A stretch of DNA of 64,000 nt from Symsagittifera roscoffensis (Eukaryota > Xenacoelomorpha > Acoela > Convolutidae). The notes below the pieces were generated by a model. The model did no database searches and was not told the origin of the DNA. It was given only the letters and a program-made list of their open reading frames with translations. Numbering within the stretch: the first letter of the stretch is position 1; every line of letters begins with the position of its first letter. The DNA lies in contig NC_087065.1 in assembly GCF_963678635.1 (NCBI RefSeq), forward strand, positions 61,964,754 through 62,028,753. The letters run 5' to 3'. This document shows positions 1-13,020 of this stretch, piece after piece. Both the position numbers and the translations under genes were made by a program.

Positions 1-1320
1 ACGAAACAAAATTTATTTTTTTAAATTTGTTATTATTACCCTAAACAGGTAGTTTGTCAATATTGACCTTGAGAAAAATTATTGGAGACCAGTTAAAGGA
101 CAGTCGGATTATTCAGAACTTTGCCTCAATGAGAGCAGTCGTGTCGTTCTTTGTCTCAGTGTTATTGCGACTAAAACTTTGATAAGAATCTTCAAAAAAT
201 TAACCCGCAAATTTCAAAAAACTACTGACATTATTTTTTAAAGTAGTGTTTTAAGACCTTTTCACCTATTATATTGCGTAATTTGTTAAATCGTTTGAAC
301 TGAACAAAACATACAAACTTGCTTTGAAACGCTCTAACGTTTTTTTTTCTAATGGTACGCTTTGCATGGTTTATATCTTAAACTGTAATACTCTTTCATT
401 GTCACGCCAAGGAAGTTTAATAAATTGTTTTAGTAGATTTTTTTAAATAGCTCCATTAAATACTGTGGCATCTAGTTTTTGACAAAAATCAGTAGAGTTC
501 ACAATGTTGATGGTTGTTCTGAGAAGTATTTCTACCAGACAGGCAGGCTCAAAAAATCAATTCAATTCAAAAGCAACTCACAGTTTTTAAGGAAACTAAA
601 AGATTAATTTTAAGGGATACAAGAAATTGCAAAATCAAATTAAAATAGACGGTTTGAATTTTCATGTTCTGTTCAATTTTGTTACACTTTCGGAAAAAGT
701 TATGAATATAAAAGATTATTGTTTTTTTTTAAAAATACCAGTTTCGAAAAGAGCACTTTCAATATCGGAGGATTCTTGTATTTTGAATTGAAACGCTCTA
801 ACGCATATTGTTTATATCATTTTCCCCTTTTCTCTCTTCTAAACATTAAGACACTTTCAATGCAAAGCTATGCTCTATCTTCACGCATTGTAAAAAGGTT
901 TAAAAATTTATCTTTGTGGAAAAATTTGTATTTCCATCATCAATAAAATCAAGGCATCCTGAGTTTCGACAGTAACCAATAGAGATTTACTTTTGTTACT
1001 GGTTGTCCCGAGAAGATATTCCTACTAACCAGGCAGGTGAAGCAACGCGCAGCTTTTTAAAAGTTACAAACAAATGCTTTTGGAGGATACAAAATCATCA
1101 AAATTAGCTCAAACTTTGCTGTTTGAATTATCAAGTTTTATTTGTCTTATTCCAGTTTTCAAAAAGTAATAATTAATTTATATGGTTTGGTTTCTTTCTA
1201 TTCAGGTCAATTTTAAAAAGATTATTTTTCTAATGGGGTAACGATTTTTACATCTACAGAAACCAGACAGGCGCGCAAAGCATTATACTAAGCTGACGCT
1301 ATGGTTGCCTTAAAATAAGT
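1..1320. repeat. Diverged copies of the array family
   Basis: No coding potential is visible. The stretch carries the same landmarks as the array to its right, but diverged. One is the box GAGACCAGTTAAAGGACAGT at 85-104, followed by AT-rich DNA with GAGAGCAGTCGTGTC near 130. A second set of landmarks (a polypyrimidine run, CCGAGAAGATATTCCTAC near 1008, and CAGACAGGCGCGC near 1262) matches the order seen in later units. I read it as an older, decayed edge of the array. Confidence 0.6.
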
Positions 1321-4300
1321 TTAACTACACTGCTAGTTTGATACCTAGAACTATATGCTGAATTGCTGCAACGCTATTCATTTAAACTTGTTGAATCATC
1401 GTGCACTACAAAATGTTTCAACTTGAATTGCGTAAGTTTCTTGATCCTATAATTTATATATACGAAACAAGTTCCAGCACTTCAAAGTTTGATATTATCA
1501 GTCTAAAACTATTAATTTGCCAAAATTGATTTGACCAAAAACTATTGGAGACCAGATAAAGGACAATTCTCAATAAGAGCAGTCCTGTCATACTTAATTT
1601 CATTCTAAATTAATTTATAATATTAAATATTATAATATATTAAATTAATGATACGAATCTGGAAAATTATATAGCCGAATTCTATGGAAAAAGCACAGAA
1701 TAGTTTGAGCATAAACAATAATTCAAAAAAGAAAAGAAAACCGCTGGTTGTAAGATACCTTCCTTTAGCATTATTGTTTTATAATTCTTGTTTTATAATA
1801 TGTTTGAAGAGAAGAAAACTTGATTATTTTGAATTTATTATCTATAACGCATTTCGGTTCTGATTTTTTTTTGCTTTTTCTATCTTCTTCAGACTAACAA
1901 ACTTTCTAGGCTATGCTACGCTCTCTTTTCACGTAAAACGGAATGGTTGAAAAGATATGGACAACAATTAGTCTTAGATTTCAACAAAAAATCATTAGAT
2001 AAAACATTGTTAATGAATGTCCCGAGAAAAAATTCCTGCATAATAGAAAAGCCTAATAAATCATTTCAATATATGTGAAACGCACAGCTTCTTAGGTGAT
2101 AAAAAAAATTGTTCAAATCATGCGGGTTGCAAAATCATGTATGATTCGTTTTTTTCTTCGACTTTTGAAAAAAATGATGCGCGTATATGCTTTCAGCTTT
2201 TTTATTTGGGTTGTTTGGGAACCTATTCCGATGAGTCCCACCGAGCGTGCACACCACTATTTTTTTCTGACACTATAATTTCTATGAAACGAGTCTAATT
2301 AAAATGCTCGATCAAAATTAAGATGCTATATTCTATGGAAAAAGCTCAGAATAGTTTGACCATAAACAATATTTCAAAAATGAAAAGAAAAACCGCTGGT
2401 TGTAAGATACCTTCTTTTAGCATTATTGTTTTATAATATTTTATAATTTATGTTCCGATTTTCGAAAAAAAATGATGAAGTTGTGTATTTTCTTTTTTTT
2501 TCTATTCAGATCAATTTTGAAAATAGTGGGATCGATTTCTTTGCTTTCGTAAACCAGCCAGCCGCGCACACCATATATCAGCCAAGTTAATAGTTTGTCA
2601 AAATTGATTTGACCAAAACCAATTGGAGACCAAATAAAGGGCAGTCGAAACATTCAACGTGTTACCCCAATAAGAGCAGGCTTGTTATATATTTTAATTC
2701 AATGGTTTTTTCGCTAAACTATTGATAAAAGTCTGAAAAAAAGACCATAATAAATACAACAAGATATAGAAAAAAAGCTGCTGATTACGATTATTTTACT
2801 AACATTATGATTATATAATTAAAATGTTAGTTTCATTAAGCGAAACAAATTTAACTACACTGCTAGTTTGATACCTAGAACTATATGCTGAATTGCTGCA
2901 ACGCTATTCATTTAAACTTGTTGAATCATCGTGCACTACAAAATGTTTAAACTTGAATTGCGAAAGCTCTTGATCCTATAATTTATAAATACGAAACAAG
3001 TTCCAGCACTTCAAAGTTTGATATTATCAGTCTAAAACTATTAATTTGCCAAAATTGATTTGACCAAAAACTATTGGAGACCAGATAAAGGACAATTCTC
3101 AATAAGAGCAGTCCTGTCATACTTAATTTCATTCTATTTTAATTTATAATATTAAATATTATAATATATTAAATTATTGATACGAATCTGGAAAATTATA
3201 TAGCCGAATTCTATTGAAAAAACACAGAATAGTTTGACCATAAACAATATTTCAAAAATGAAAAGAAAAATCGCTGGTTGTAAGATACCTTCTTTTAGCA
3301 TTGTTGTTTTATAATTCTTGTTTTATAATATTTTATAATTTATGTTCCGATTTTCGAAAAAAAATGATGAAGTTGTGTATTTTCTTTTTTTTTCTATTCA
3401 GATCAATTTTGAAAATTGTGGGATCGATTTCTTTGCTTTCTTAAACCAGCCAGCCGCGCACACCATATATATCAGCCAAGTTAATAGTTTGTCAAAATTG
3501 GTTTGACCAAAACCAATTGGAGACCAAATAAAGGGCAGTCAAAACATTCAACGTTTTACCCCAATAAGGGCAGGCTTGTTATATGTTTTAATTCAATGGT
3601 TTTTTCATTAAACCATTGATAAGAGTCTGAAAAAAGACCATAAATAACACAACAAAATATTTAGAAAAAAAGCTGCTGATTACGATTATTTTACTAACAT
3701 TATGATTATATAATTAAAATGTTAGTTTCATTAAGCAAAACAAATTTAACTACACTGCTAGTTTGATACCTAGAACTATATTCTGAATTGCTGCAACGCT
3801 ATTCATTTAAACTTGTTGAATCATCGTGCACTACAAAATGTTTAAACTTGAATTGCGAAAGCTCTTGATCCTATAACTTATAAATACGAAACAAGTTCCA
3901 GCACTTCAAAGTTTGATATTATCAATCTAAAACTATTAATTTGCCAAAATTGATTTGACCAAAAACTATTGGAGACCAGATAAAGGACAATTCTCAATAA
4001 GAGCAGTCCTGTCATACTTAATTTCATTCTATTTTAATTTATAATATTAAATATTATAATATATTAAATTATTGATACGAATCTGGAAAATTATATAGCC
4101 GAATTCTATGGAAAAAACACAGAATAATTTGACCATAAACAATAATTCAAAAATGAAAAAAAAAATGCTGGTTGTAAGATACCTTCTTTTAGCATTATTG
4201 TTTTATAATTCTTGTTTTATAATATGTTTGAAGAGAAGAAAACTTGATTATTTTGAATTTATTATCTATAACGCATTTCGGTTCTGATTTTTTTTTGCTT

Positions 4301-7300
4301 TTTCTATCTTCTTCAGACTAACAAACTTTCTAGGCTATGCTACGCTCTCTTTTCACGTAAAACGGAATGGTTGAAAAGATATGGACAACAATTAGTCTTA
4401 GATTTCAACAAAAATCATTAGTTAAAACATTGTTAATGAATGTCCCGAGAAAAAATTCCTGCATAATAGAAAAGCCTAATAAGTCATTTCAATATATGTG
4501 AAACGCACAGCTTCTTAGGTGATAAAAAAAATTGTTCAAATGATGCGGGTTGCAAAATCATGTATGATTCATTTTTTTTTCTTCGACTTTTGAAAAAAAT
4601 GATGCGTGTATATGCTTTCAGCTTTTTTATTTGGGTTGTTTGGGAACCTATTCCAATGAGTCCCACCGAGCGTGCACACCACAATTTTTTTCTGACACTA
4701 TAGTTTCTCTGAAACGAGTCTAATTAAAATGCTCGATCAAAATTAAGATGCTATATTGCTGTAACGCAAGTTTTTATGTGTTCTAAAAATTGGAAACCTA
4801 TTCCGATGAGTCCCACCGAGCGCGGTCAGCACTATATTATTCTGACACTGTGGTTTCTCTAAAACGAGTCTAATTAAAACGCTTGATCAAAATTCAGATG
4901 CTACATTGCTGTAACGCAAGTTGTTCATGTGTTCCAAAAATTGCCGCACTACAAAAATGATCTGTATCTTGGTGAAAAACAACCATTCATCATTTATAAA
5001 ACTCATGGCGTCCTGGATTTCGACATAAATCAATAGATTTAGTTTTGATACAAGATGTCCGGAGAAAACTTTTTTACTAACCAGGCACGCCCAAAAACAA
5101 TCCAATGTAGAAGTAACGCACAGCTTTTTAAGGGTTACAAATTACAAAGGAAAATTTTTAAGGGATGCAAAAATCTTCAAAACTAGTGCAAACTTTGCTG
5201 TTTGAACTATAAAAAAAACCTTTCGTTTTTGTTCCGATTTTCGAAAAAAAATGATGAAGTTGTGTATTTTCTTTTTTTTTCTATTCAGATCAATTTTGAA
5301 AATAGTGGGATCGATTTCTTTGCTTTCGTAAACCAGCCAGCCGCGCACACCATATATCAGCCAAGTTAATAGTTTGTCAAAATTGGTTTGACCAAAACCA
5401 ATTGGAGACCAAATAAAGGGCAGTCAAAACATTCAACGTTTTACCCCAATAAGGGCAGGCTTGTTATATGTTTTAATTCAATGGTTTTTTCATTAAACTA
5501 TTGATAAGAGTCTGAAAAAAGACCATAAGTAACACAACAAAATATTTAGAAAAAAAGCTGCTGATTACGATTATTTTACTAACATTATGATTATATAATT
5601 AAAATGTTAGTTTCATTAAGCGAAACAAATTTAACTACACTGCTAGTTTGATACCTAGAACTATATGCTGAATTGCTGCAACGCTATTCATTTAAACTTG
5701 TTGAATCATCGTGCACTACAAAATGTTTAAACTTGAATTGCGAAAGCTCTTGATCCTATAATTTATAAATACGAAACAAGTTCCAGCACTTCAAAGTTTG
5801 ATATTATCAGTCTAAAACTATTAATTTGCCAAAATTGATTTGACCAAAAACTATTGGAGACCAGATAAAGGACAATTCTCAATAAGAGCAGTCCTGTCAT
5901 ACTTAATTTCATTCTATTTTAATTTATAATATTAAATATTATAATATATTAAATTATTGATACGAATCTGGAAAATTATATAGCCGAATTCTATGGAAAA
6001 AACACAGAATAATTTGACCATAAACAATAATTCAAAAATGAAAAAAAAATGCTGGTTGTAAGATACCTTCTTTTAGCAGTATTGTTTTATAATTCTTGTT
6101 TTATAATATGTTTGAAGAGAAGAAAACTTGATTATTTTGAATTTATTATCTATAACGCATTTCGGTTCTGATTTTTTTTTGCTTTTTCTATCTTCTTCAG
6201 ACTAACAAACTTTCTAGGCTATGCTACGCTCTCTTTTCACGTAAAACGGAATGGTTGAAAAGATATGGACAACAATTAGTCTTAGATTTCAACAAAAATC
6301 ATTAGTTAAAACATTGTTAATGAATGTCCCGAGAAAAAATTCCTGCATAATAGAAAAGCCTAATAAGTCATTTCAATATATGTGAAACGCACAGCTTCTT
6401 AGGTGATAAAAAAAATTGTTCAAATGATGCGGGTTGCAAAATCATGTATGATTCATTTTTTTTTCTTCGACTTTTGAAAAAAATGATGCGTGTATATGCT
6501 TTCAGCTTTTTTATTTGGGTTGTTTGGGAACCTATTCCAATGAGTCCCACCGAGCGTGCACACCACAATTTTTTTCTGACACTATAGTTTCTCTGAAACG
6601 AGTCTAATTAAAATGCTCGATCAAAATTAAGATGCGATATTGCTGTAACGCAAGTTTTTATGTGTTCTAAAAATTGGGAACCTATTCCGATGAGTCCCAC
6701 CGAGCGCGGTCAGCACTATATTATTCTGACACTGTGGTTTCTCTAAAACGAGTCTAATTAAAACGCTTGATCAAAATTCAGATGCTACATTGCTGTAACG
6801 CAAGTTGTTCATGTGTTCCAAAAATTGCCGCACTACAAAAATGATCTGTATCTTGGTGAAAAACAATCATTCATCATTTATAAAACTCATGGCGTCCTGG
6901 ATTTCGACATAAATCAATAGATTTACTTTTGATACAAGATGTCCGGAGAAAACTTTTTTACTAACCAGGCACGCCCAAAAACAATCCAATGTAGAAGTAA
7001 CGCACAGCTTTTTAAGGGTTACAAATTACAAAGGAAAATTTTTAAGGGATGCAAAAATCTTCAAAACTAGTGCAAACTTTGCTGTTTGAACTATAAAAAA
7101 AACCTTTCGTTTTTGTTCCGATTTTCGAAAAAAAATGATGAAGTTGTGTATTTTCTTTTTTTTTCTATTCAGATCAATTTTGAAAATAGTGGGATCGATT
7201 TCTTTGCTTTCGTAAACCAGCCAGCCGCGCACACCATATATCAGCCAAGTTAATAGTTTGTCAAAATTGGTTTGACCAAAACCAATTGGAGACCAAATAA

Positions 7301-10300
7301 AGGGCAGCCGAAACATTCAACTTTTTACCCCAAAAAGAGCAGGCTTGTTATATATTTTAATTCAATGGTTTTTTCGCTAAACTTTTGACAAAGGTCTGAA
7401 AAAAGACCATAAAGAATACAGAAGAAATAGAAAAAAAGCTGCTGATTACGATTATTTTACTAACATTATGATTATATAATTAAAATGTTAGTTTCATTAA
7501 GCAAAACAAATTTAACTACACTGCTAGTTTGATACCTAGAACTATATGCTGAATTGCTGCAACGCCATTCATTTAAAATTGTTGAATCATCGTGCACTAC
7601 AAAATGTTTCAACTTGAATTGCGTAAATTTCTTGATCCTATAATTTATATATACGAAACAAGTTCCAGCATTTCAAAGTTTGATATTATCAGTCTAAAAC
7701 TATTAATTTGCCAAAATTGATTTGACCAAAAACTGTTGGAGACCAGATAAAGGACAATTCTCAATAAGAGCAGTCCTGTCATACTTAATTTCATTCTATA
7801 TTAATTTATAATTTTAAAAATTATAATATTTTAAATTATTGATACGAATCTGGAAAATTATATAGCCGAATTCTATGGAAAAAGCACAGAATAGTTTGAC
7901 CATAAACAATATTTCACAAATGAAAGGAAAAACCGCTGGTTGTAAGATACCTTCTTTTAGCATTATTGCTTTATAATTCTTGTTTTATAATATTTTATAA
8001 TTTATGTTCCGATTTTCGAAAAAAAATGATGAAGTTGTGTATTTTCTTTTTTTTCTATTCAGATCAATTTTGAAAATAGTGGGATCGATTTCTTTGCTTT
8101 CGTAAACCAGCCAGCCGCGCACACCTTATATCAGCCAAGTTAATAGTTTGGCAAAATTGGTTTGACCAAAACCAATTGGAGACCAAATAAAGGGCAGCCG
8201 AAACATTCAACGTTATACCCCAATAAGAACAGGCTTGTTATATATTTTAATTCAATGGTTTTTTCGCTAAACTATTGATAAAAGTCTGAAAAAAGACCAT
8301 AAATAATACAACAAGATATAGAAAAAAAAGCTGCTGATTACGATTATTTTACTAACATTATGATTATATAATTGAAATGTTAGTTTCTTTAAGCAAAACA
8401 AATTTAACTACACTGCTAGTTTGATAACTAGATATATATGCTGAATTGCTGCAACGCTATTCATTTAATTTTGTTGAATCATCGTGCACTACAAAATGTT
8501 TCAACTTGAATTGCGTAAATTTCTTGATCCTATAATTTATTATATACGAAACAAGTTCCAGCACTTCAAAGTTTAATATTATCAGTCTAAAACTAATAAT
8601 TTGCCAAAATTGATTTGACCAAAAACTGTTGGAGACCAGATAAAGGACAATTCTCAATAAGAGCAGTCCTGTCATACTTAATTTCATTCTTTATTAATTT
8701 ATAATATTAAATATTATAATATATTAAATTATTGATACGAATCTGGAAAATTATATAGCCGAATTCTATAGAAAAAACACAGAATAGTTTGACCATAAAC
8801 AATAATTCAAAAATGAAAAGAAAAACCGCTGGTTGTAAGATACCTTCTTTTAGCATTATTGTTTTATAATTCTTGTTTTATAATATGTTTGAACAGAAAA
8901 AAAATTGAATATTTTGAATTTTTTATCTATAACGCATTTCGGTTCTGATTTTTTTTGCTTTTTCTATCTTCTTCAGACTAACAAACTTTCTAGGCTATGC
9001 TACGCTCTCTTTTCACGTAAAACGGAATGGTTGAAAAGATATGGACAACAATTAGTCTTAGATTTCAACAAAAATCATTAGATAAAACATTGTTAATGAA
9101 TATCCCGAAAAAAAATTCCTGTATAATAGAAAAGCCTAATAAGTCATTTCAATATATGTGAAACGCACAGCTTCTTTGGCGATAAAAAAAATTATTCAAA
9201 TCATGCGGGTTGCAAAATCTTGTATGATTCGTTTTTTTTGGTTTGAAAAAAATGCTGCGTGTATATGCTTTCAGCTTTTTTATTCGGGTTGTTTGGGAAC
9301 CTATTCCAATGAGTCCCGCCGAGCGTGCTTATCACTATTTTTTTCTGACACTATAGTTTCTCTGAAACGAGTCTAATTAAAATGCTCGATCAAAATTGAG
9401 ATGCTATATTGCTGTAACGCAAGTTTTTTATGTGTTCAAAAAATTGGGAACCTATTCCGATGAATCCCACCGAGCGCGGTCAGCACTATATTATTCTGAC
9501 ACTGTGGTTTCTCTAAAACGAGTCTAATTAAAACGCTTGATCAAAATTCAGATGCTACATTGCTGTAACGCAAGTTGTTCCTGTGTTCCAAAAATTGCCG
9601 CACTAGAAAAATGATCTGTATCTTGGTGAAAAACTTCCATTCATCTTTTATAAAACTCATGGCGTCCTGGATTTTGACATAAATCAATAGGTTTACTTTT
9701 GAAACAAGATGTCCGGAGAAAACTTTTTTACTAACCAGGCAGGCCCAAAAACAATCCAATGTAGAAGCAACGCACAGCTTTTTAAGGGTTACAAAGGAAA
9801 ACTTTTAAGGGATGCAAAAATTTTCAAAACTAGTGCAAACTTTGCTGTTTGAACTATAAAAAAAAAACGTTCGTTTTTGTTCCGATTTTCGAAAAAAAAT
9901 GATGAAGTTGTGTATTTTCTTTTTTTTTCTATTCAGATCAATTTTGAAAATTGTGGGATCAATTTCTTTGCTTTCGTAAACCAGCCAGCCACGCACACCA
10001 TACATCAGCCAAGTTAATAGTTTGTCAAAATTGGTTTGACCAAAACCAATTGGAGACCAAATAAAGGGCAGTCGAAACATTCAACGTTTTACCCCAATAA
10101 GAGCAGGCTTGTTATATATTTTAATTCAATGGTTTTTTCATTAAACTATTGATAAGAGTCTGAAAAAAGACCATAAGTAACACAACAAAATATTTAGAAA
10201 AAAAGCTGCTGATTACGATTATTTTACTAACATTATGATTATATAATTAAAATGTTAGTTTCATTAAGCGAAACAAATTTAACTACACTGCTAGTTTGAT

Positions 10301-12068
10301 AACTAGAACTATATGCTGAATTGCTGCAACGCTATTCATTTAAACTTGTTGAATCATCGTGCACTACAAAATGTTTAAACTTGAATTGCGAAAGCTCTTG
10401 ATCCTATAATTTATAAATACAAAACAAGTTCCAGCACTTCAAAGTTTGATATTATCAGTCTAAAACTATTAATTTGCCAAAACTGATTTGACCAAAAACT
10501 ATTGGAGACCAGATAAAGGACAATTCTCAATAAGAGCAGTCCTGTCATACTTAATTTCATTCTATTTTAATTTATAATATTAAATTTTATAATATATTAA
10601 ATTATTGATACGAATCTGGAAAATTATATAGCCGAATTCTATTGAAAAAGCACAGAATAGTTTGACCATAAACAATATTTCAAAAATGAAAAGAAAAATC
10701 GCTGGTTGTAAGATACCTTCTTTTAGCATTGTTGTTTTATAATTCTTGTTTTACAATATTTTATAATTTATGTTCCGATTTTCGAAAAAAAATGATGAAG
10801 TTGTGTATTTTCTTTTTTTTTCTATTCAGATCAATTTTGAAAATTGTGGGATCGATTTCTTTGCTTTCGTAAACCAGCCAGCCGCGCACACCATATATAT
10901 CAGCCAAGTTAAAAGTTTGTCAAAATTGGTTTGACCAAAACCAATTGGAGACCAAATAAAGGGCAGTCAAAACATTCAACGTTTTACCCCAATAAGGGCA
11001 GGCTTGTTATATGTTTTAATTCAATGGTTTTTTCATTAAACTATTGATGAGAGTCTGAAAAAAGACCATAAGTAACACAACAAAATATTTAGAAAAAAAG
11101 CTGCTGATTACGATTATTTTACTAACATTATGATTATATAATTAAAATGTTAGTTTCATTAAGCGAAACAAATTTAACTACACTGCTAGTTTGATACCTA
11201 GAACTATATGCTGAATTGCTGCAACGCTATTCATTTAAACTTGTTGAATCATCGTGCACTACAAAATGTTTAAACTTGAATTGCGAAAGCTCTTGATCCT
11301 ATAATTTATAAATACGAAACAAGTTCCAGCACTTCAAAGTTTGATATTATCAGTCTAAAACTATTAATTTGCCAAAATTGATTTGACCAAAAACTATTGG
11401 AGACCAGATAAAGGACAATTCTCAATAAGAGTAGTCCTGTCATACTTAATTTCATTCTATTTTAATTTATAATATTAAATATTATAATATATTAAATTAT
11501 TGATACGAATCTGGAAAATTATATAGCCGAATTCTATTGAAAAAGCACAGAATAGTTTGACCATAAACAATATTTCAAAAATGAAAAGAAAAATTGCTGG
11601 TTGTAAGATACCTTCTTTTAGCATTGTTGTTTTATAATTCTTGTTTTATAATATTTTATAATTTATGTTCCGATTTTCGAAAAAAAATGATGAAGTTGTG
11701 TATTTTCTTTTTTTTTCTATTCAGATCAATTTTGAAAATTGTGGGATCGATTTCTTTGCTTTCGTAAACCAGCCAGCCGCGCACACCATATATATCAGCC
11801 AAGTTAATAGTTTGTCAAAATTGGTTTGACCAAAACCAATTGAAGAACAAATAAAAGGCAGTCGAAACATTCAACGTTTTACCCCAATAAGAGCAGGCTT
11901 GTTATATATTTTAATTCAATGGTTTTTTCACTAAACTATTGATAAGAGTCTGAAAAAAAGACCATAAATAATACAACAAGATAAAGAAAAAAAAGCTGCT
12001 GATTACGATTATTTTACTAACATTATGATTATATAATTAAAATGTTAGTTTCATTAAGCGAAACAAAT
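1321..12068. repeat. Higher-order tandem satellite array with short and long units
   Basis: Eight head-to-tail units begin at the landmark TTAACTACACTGCTAG: 1321, 2851, 3746, 5631, 7512, 8404, 10279 and 11174. The last unit ends near 12068 inside the same landmark region. Unit lengths are about 1530, 895, 1885, 1881, 892, 1875, 895 and 895 bp. Short units (S, about 895 bp) lack an internal block of about 985 bp that long units (L) carry after a run of TTTTATAAT, for example about 4220-5210. The order is chimera-S-L-L-S-L-S-S. Each short unit holds two diverged versions of a GGAGACCA(G/A)ATAAAGG(A/G)CA box about 460 bp apart, so the unit looks like an old dimer of a monomer of roughly 450 bp. 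Neighbouring units are nearly identical over long stretches. No protein gene is evident. Confidence 0.9.
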
Positions 12069-13020
12069 TTTCATTAAGCGTTATAGTCGGTCAATCTTTA
12101 AGATTTTGAACCGAACAAAACAATTGTGTTTTGAATTGATTAGCTCTAACGCTTTTTGCTATTGGTTTTCTTTGCTTTTTCTACATTCATTATTTTGTTA
12201 GATGTTCAATACAATACTAAGCTCTATTTTCACATCAAGTGGGATAGTTACAAAAAATTACAAAAATTTTTCTTAGATTCCGACAAAAATCAATAGATTT
12301 AATATTTTGTTGATGAATGTCCCGAGAAACTATTCCTACCTAGCAGACAGGCCCATTCAATCATTTCAATATAGGTGCAATGCACTGTTATATGAGGGTA
12401 CAAAAATTGAAAATCAGTGCAAATTATGCGGTTTGCTTAATTGTGTTTTATTCATTTTTGTTCTGAAGAAAGAGATGAGAGTATATGCTTTGAATTTTTT
12501 TTGTTCAGATTTTTTTTGAAAAGAATGGTTTCCCAATTGGGAAAATGGTTCTGGATAAATTCCGGTCAGTTCCACTGAGCGTGCACACCACGATATTAAA
12601 CTGATTTTATGGTTTTTCTGACACAAGTATGATCAAAATGCTTGTTCAAAACCAAGATACTAAATTGCTGTTACGCAATTTGTTTCAAGCGTGTCAAAAA
12701 TTTCCACAGTACCATTTTGATCCGTGGTAAGCTAATTGAATTTTTAAATTACAGAAACGAAACAAATTTTTGACACTCACCGTCGATAAATCATGGAATG
12801 TTCCTACTGACCTTTAACTGGTCTCGGATAAATGATGGTAAATTTCATTTTGACAAACAGTGAAAGATATTGTTTGTCAAGAAAAAAATTAAGATCAACT
12901 ACTCCAGACCAGTTAAAGGGCAGTAAGAAAACTCGATGGTTTTCCACGATCAACGCTGTCTTTTTTATTCATGTCAATTTTTTGTGACAAAATATTTTTA
13001 TAACAATCTTTGAAGAGACA
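12069..13020. repeat. Transition segment with an inverted-repeat box pair
   Basis: The array breaks at 12069 and a diverged version of the same monomers follows. Positions about 12810-12925 hold a hairpin-like arrangement. CCTTTAACTGGTCTCGGATAA (left arm, minus orientation of the box) and CAGACCAGTTAAAGGGCAGT (right arm) flank a palindromic centre, GACAAACA ... TGTTTGTC. Near-identical copies of the segment recur at about 19770-19950 and 22625-22800. No gene is seen. Confidence 0.7.

Noticed and set aside
4484-6568. Identical 66-codon minus-strand frames at 4484-4684 and 6368-6568
   Set aside because: They sit at the same place in two long array units; identity reflects unit homogenisation. 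No domain, splice context or codon bias supports a gene.
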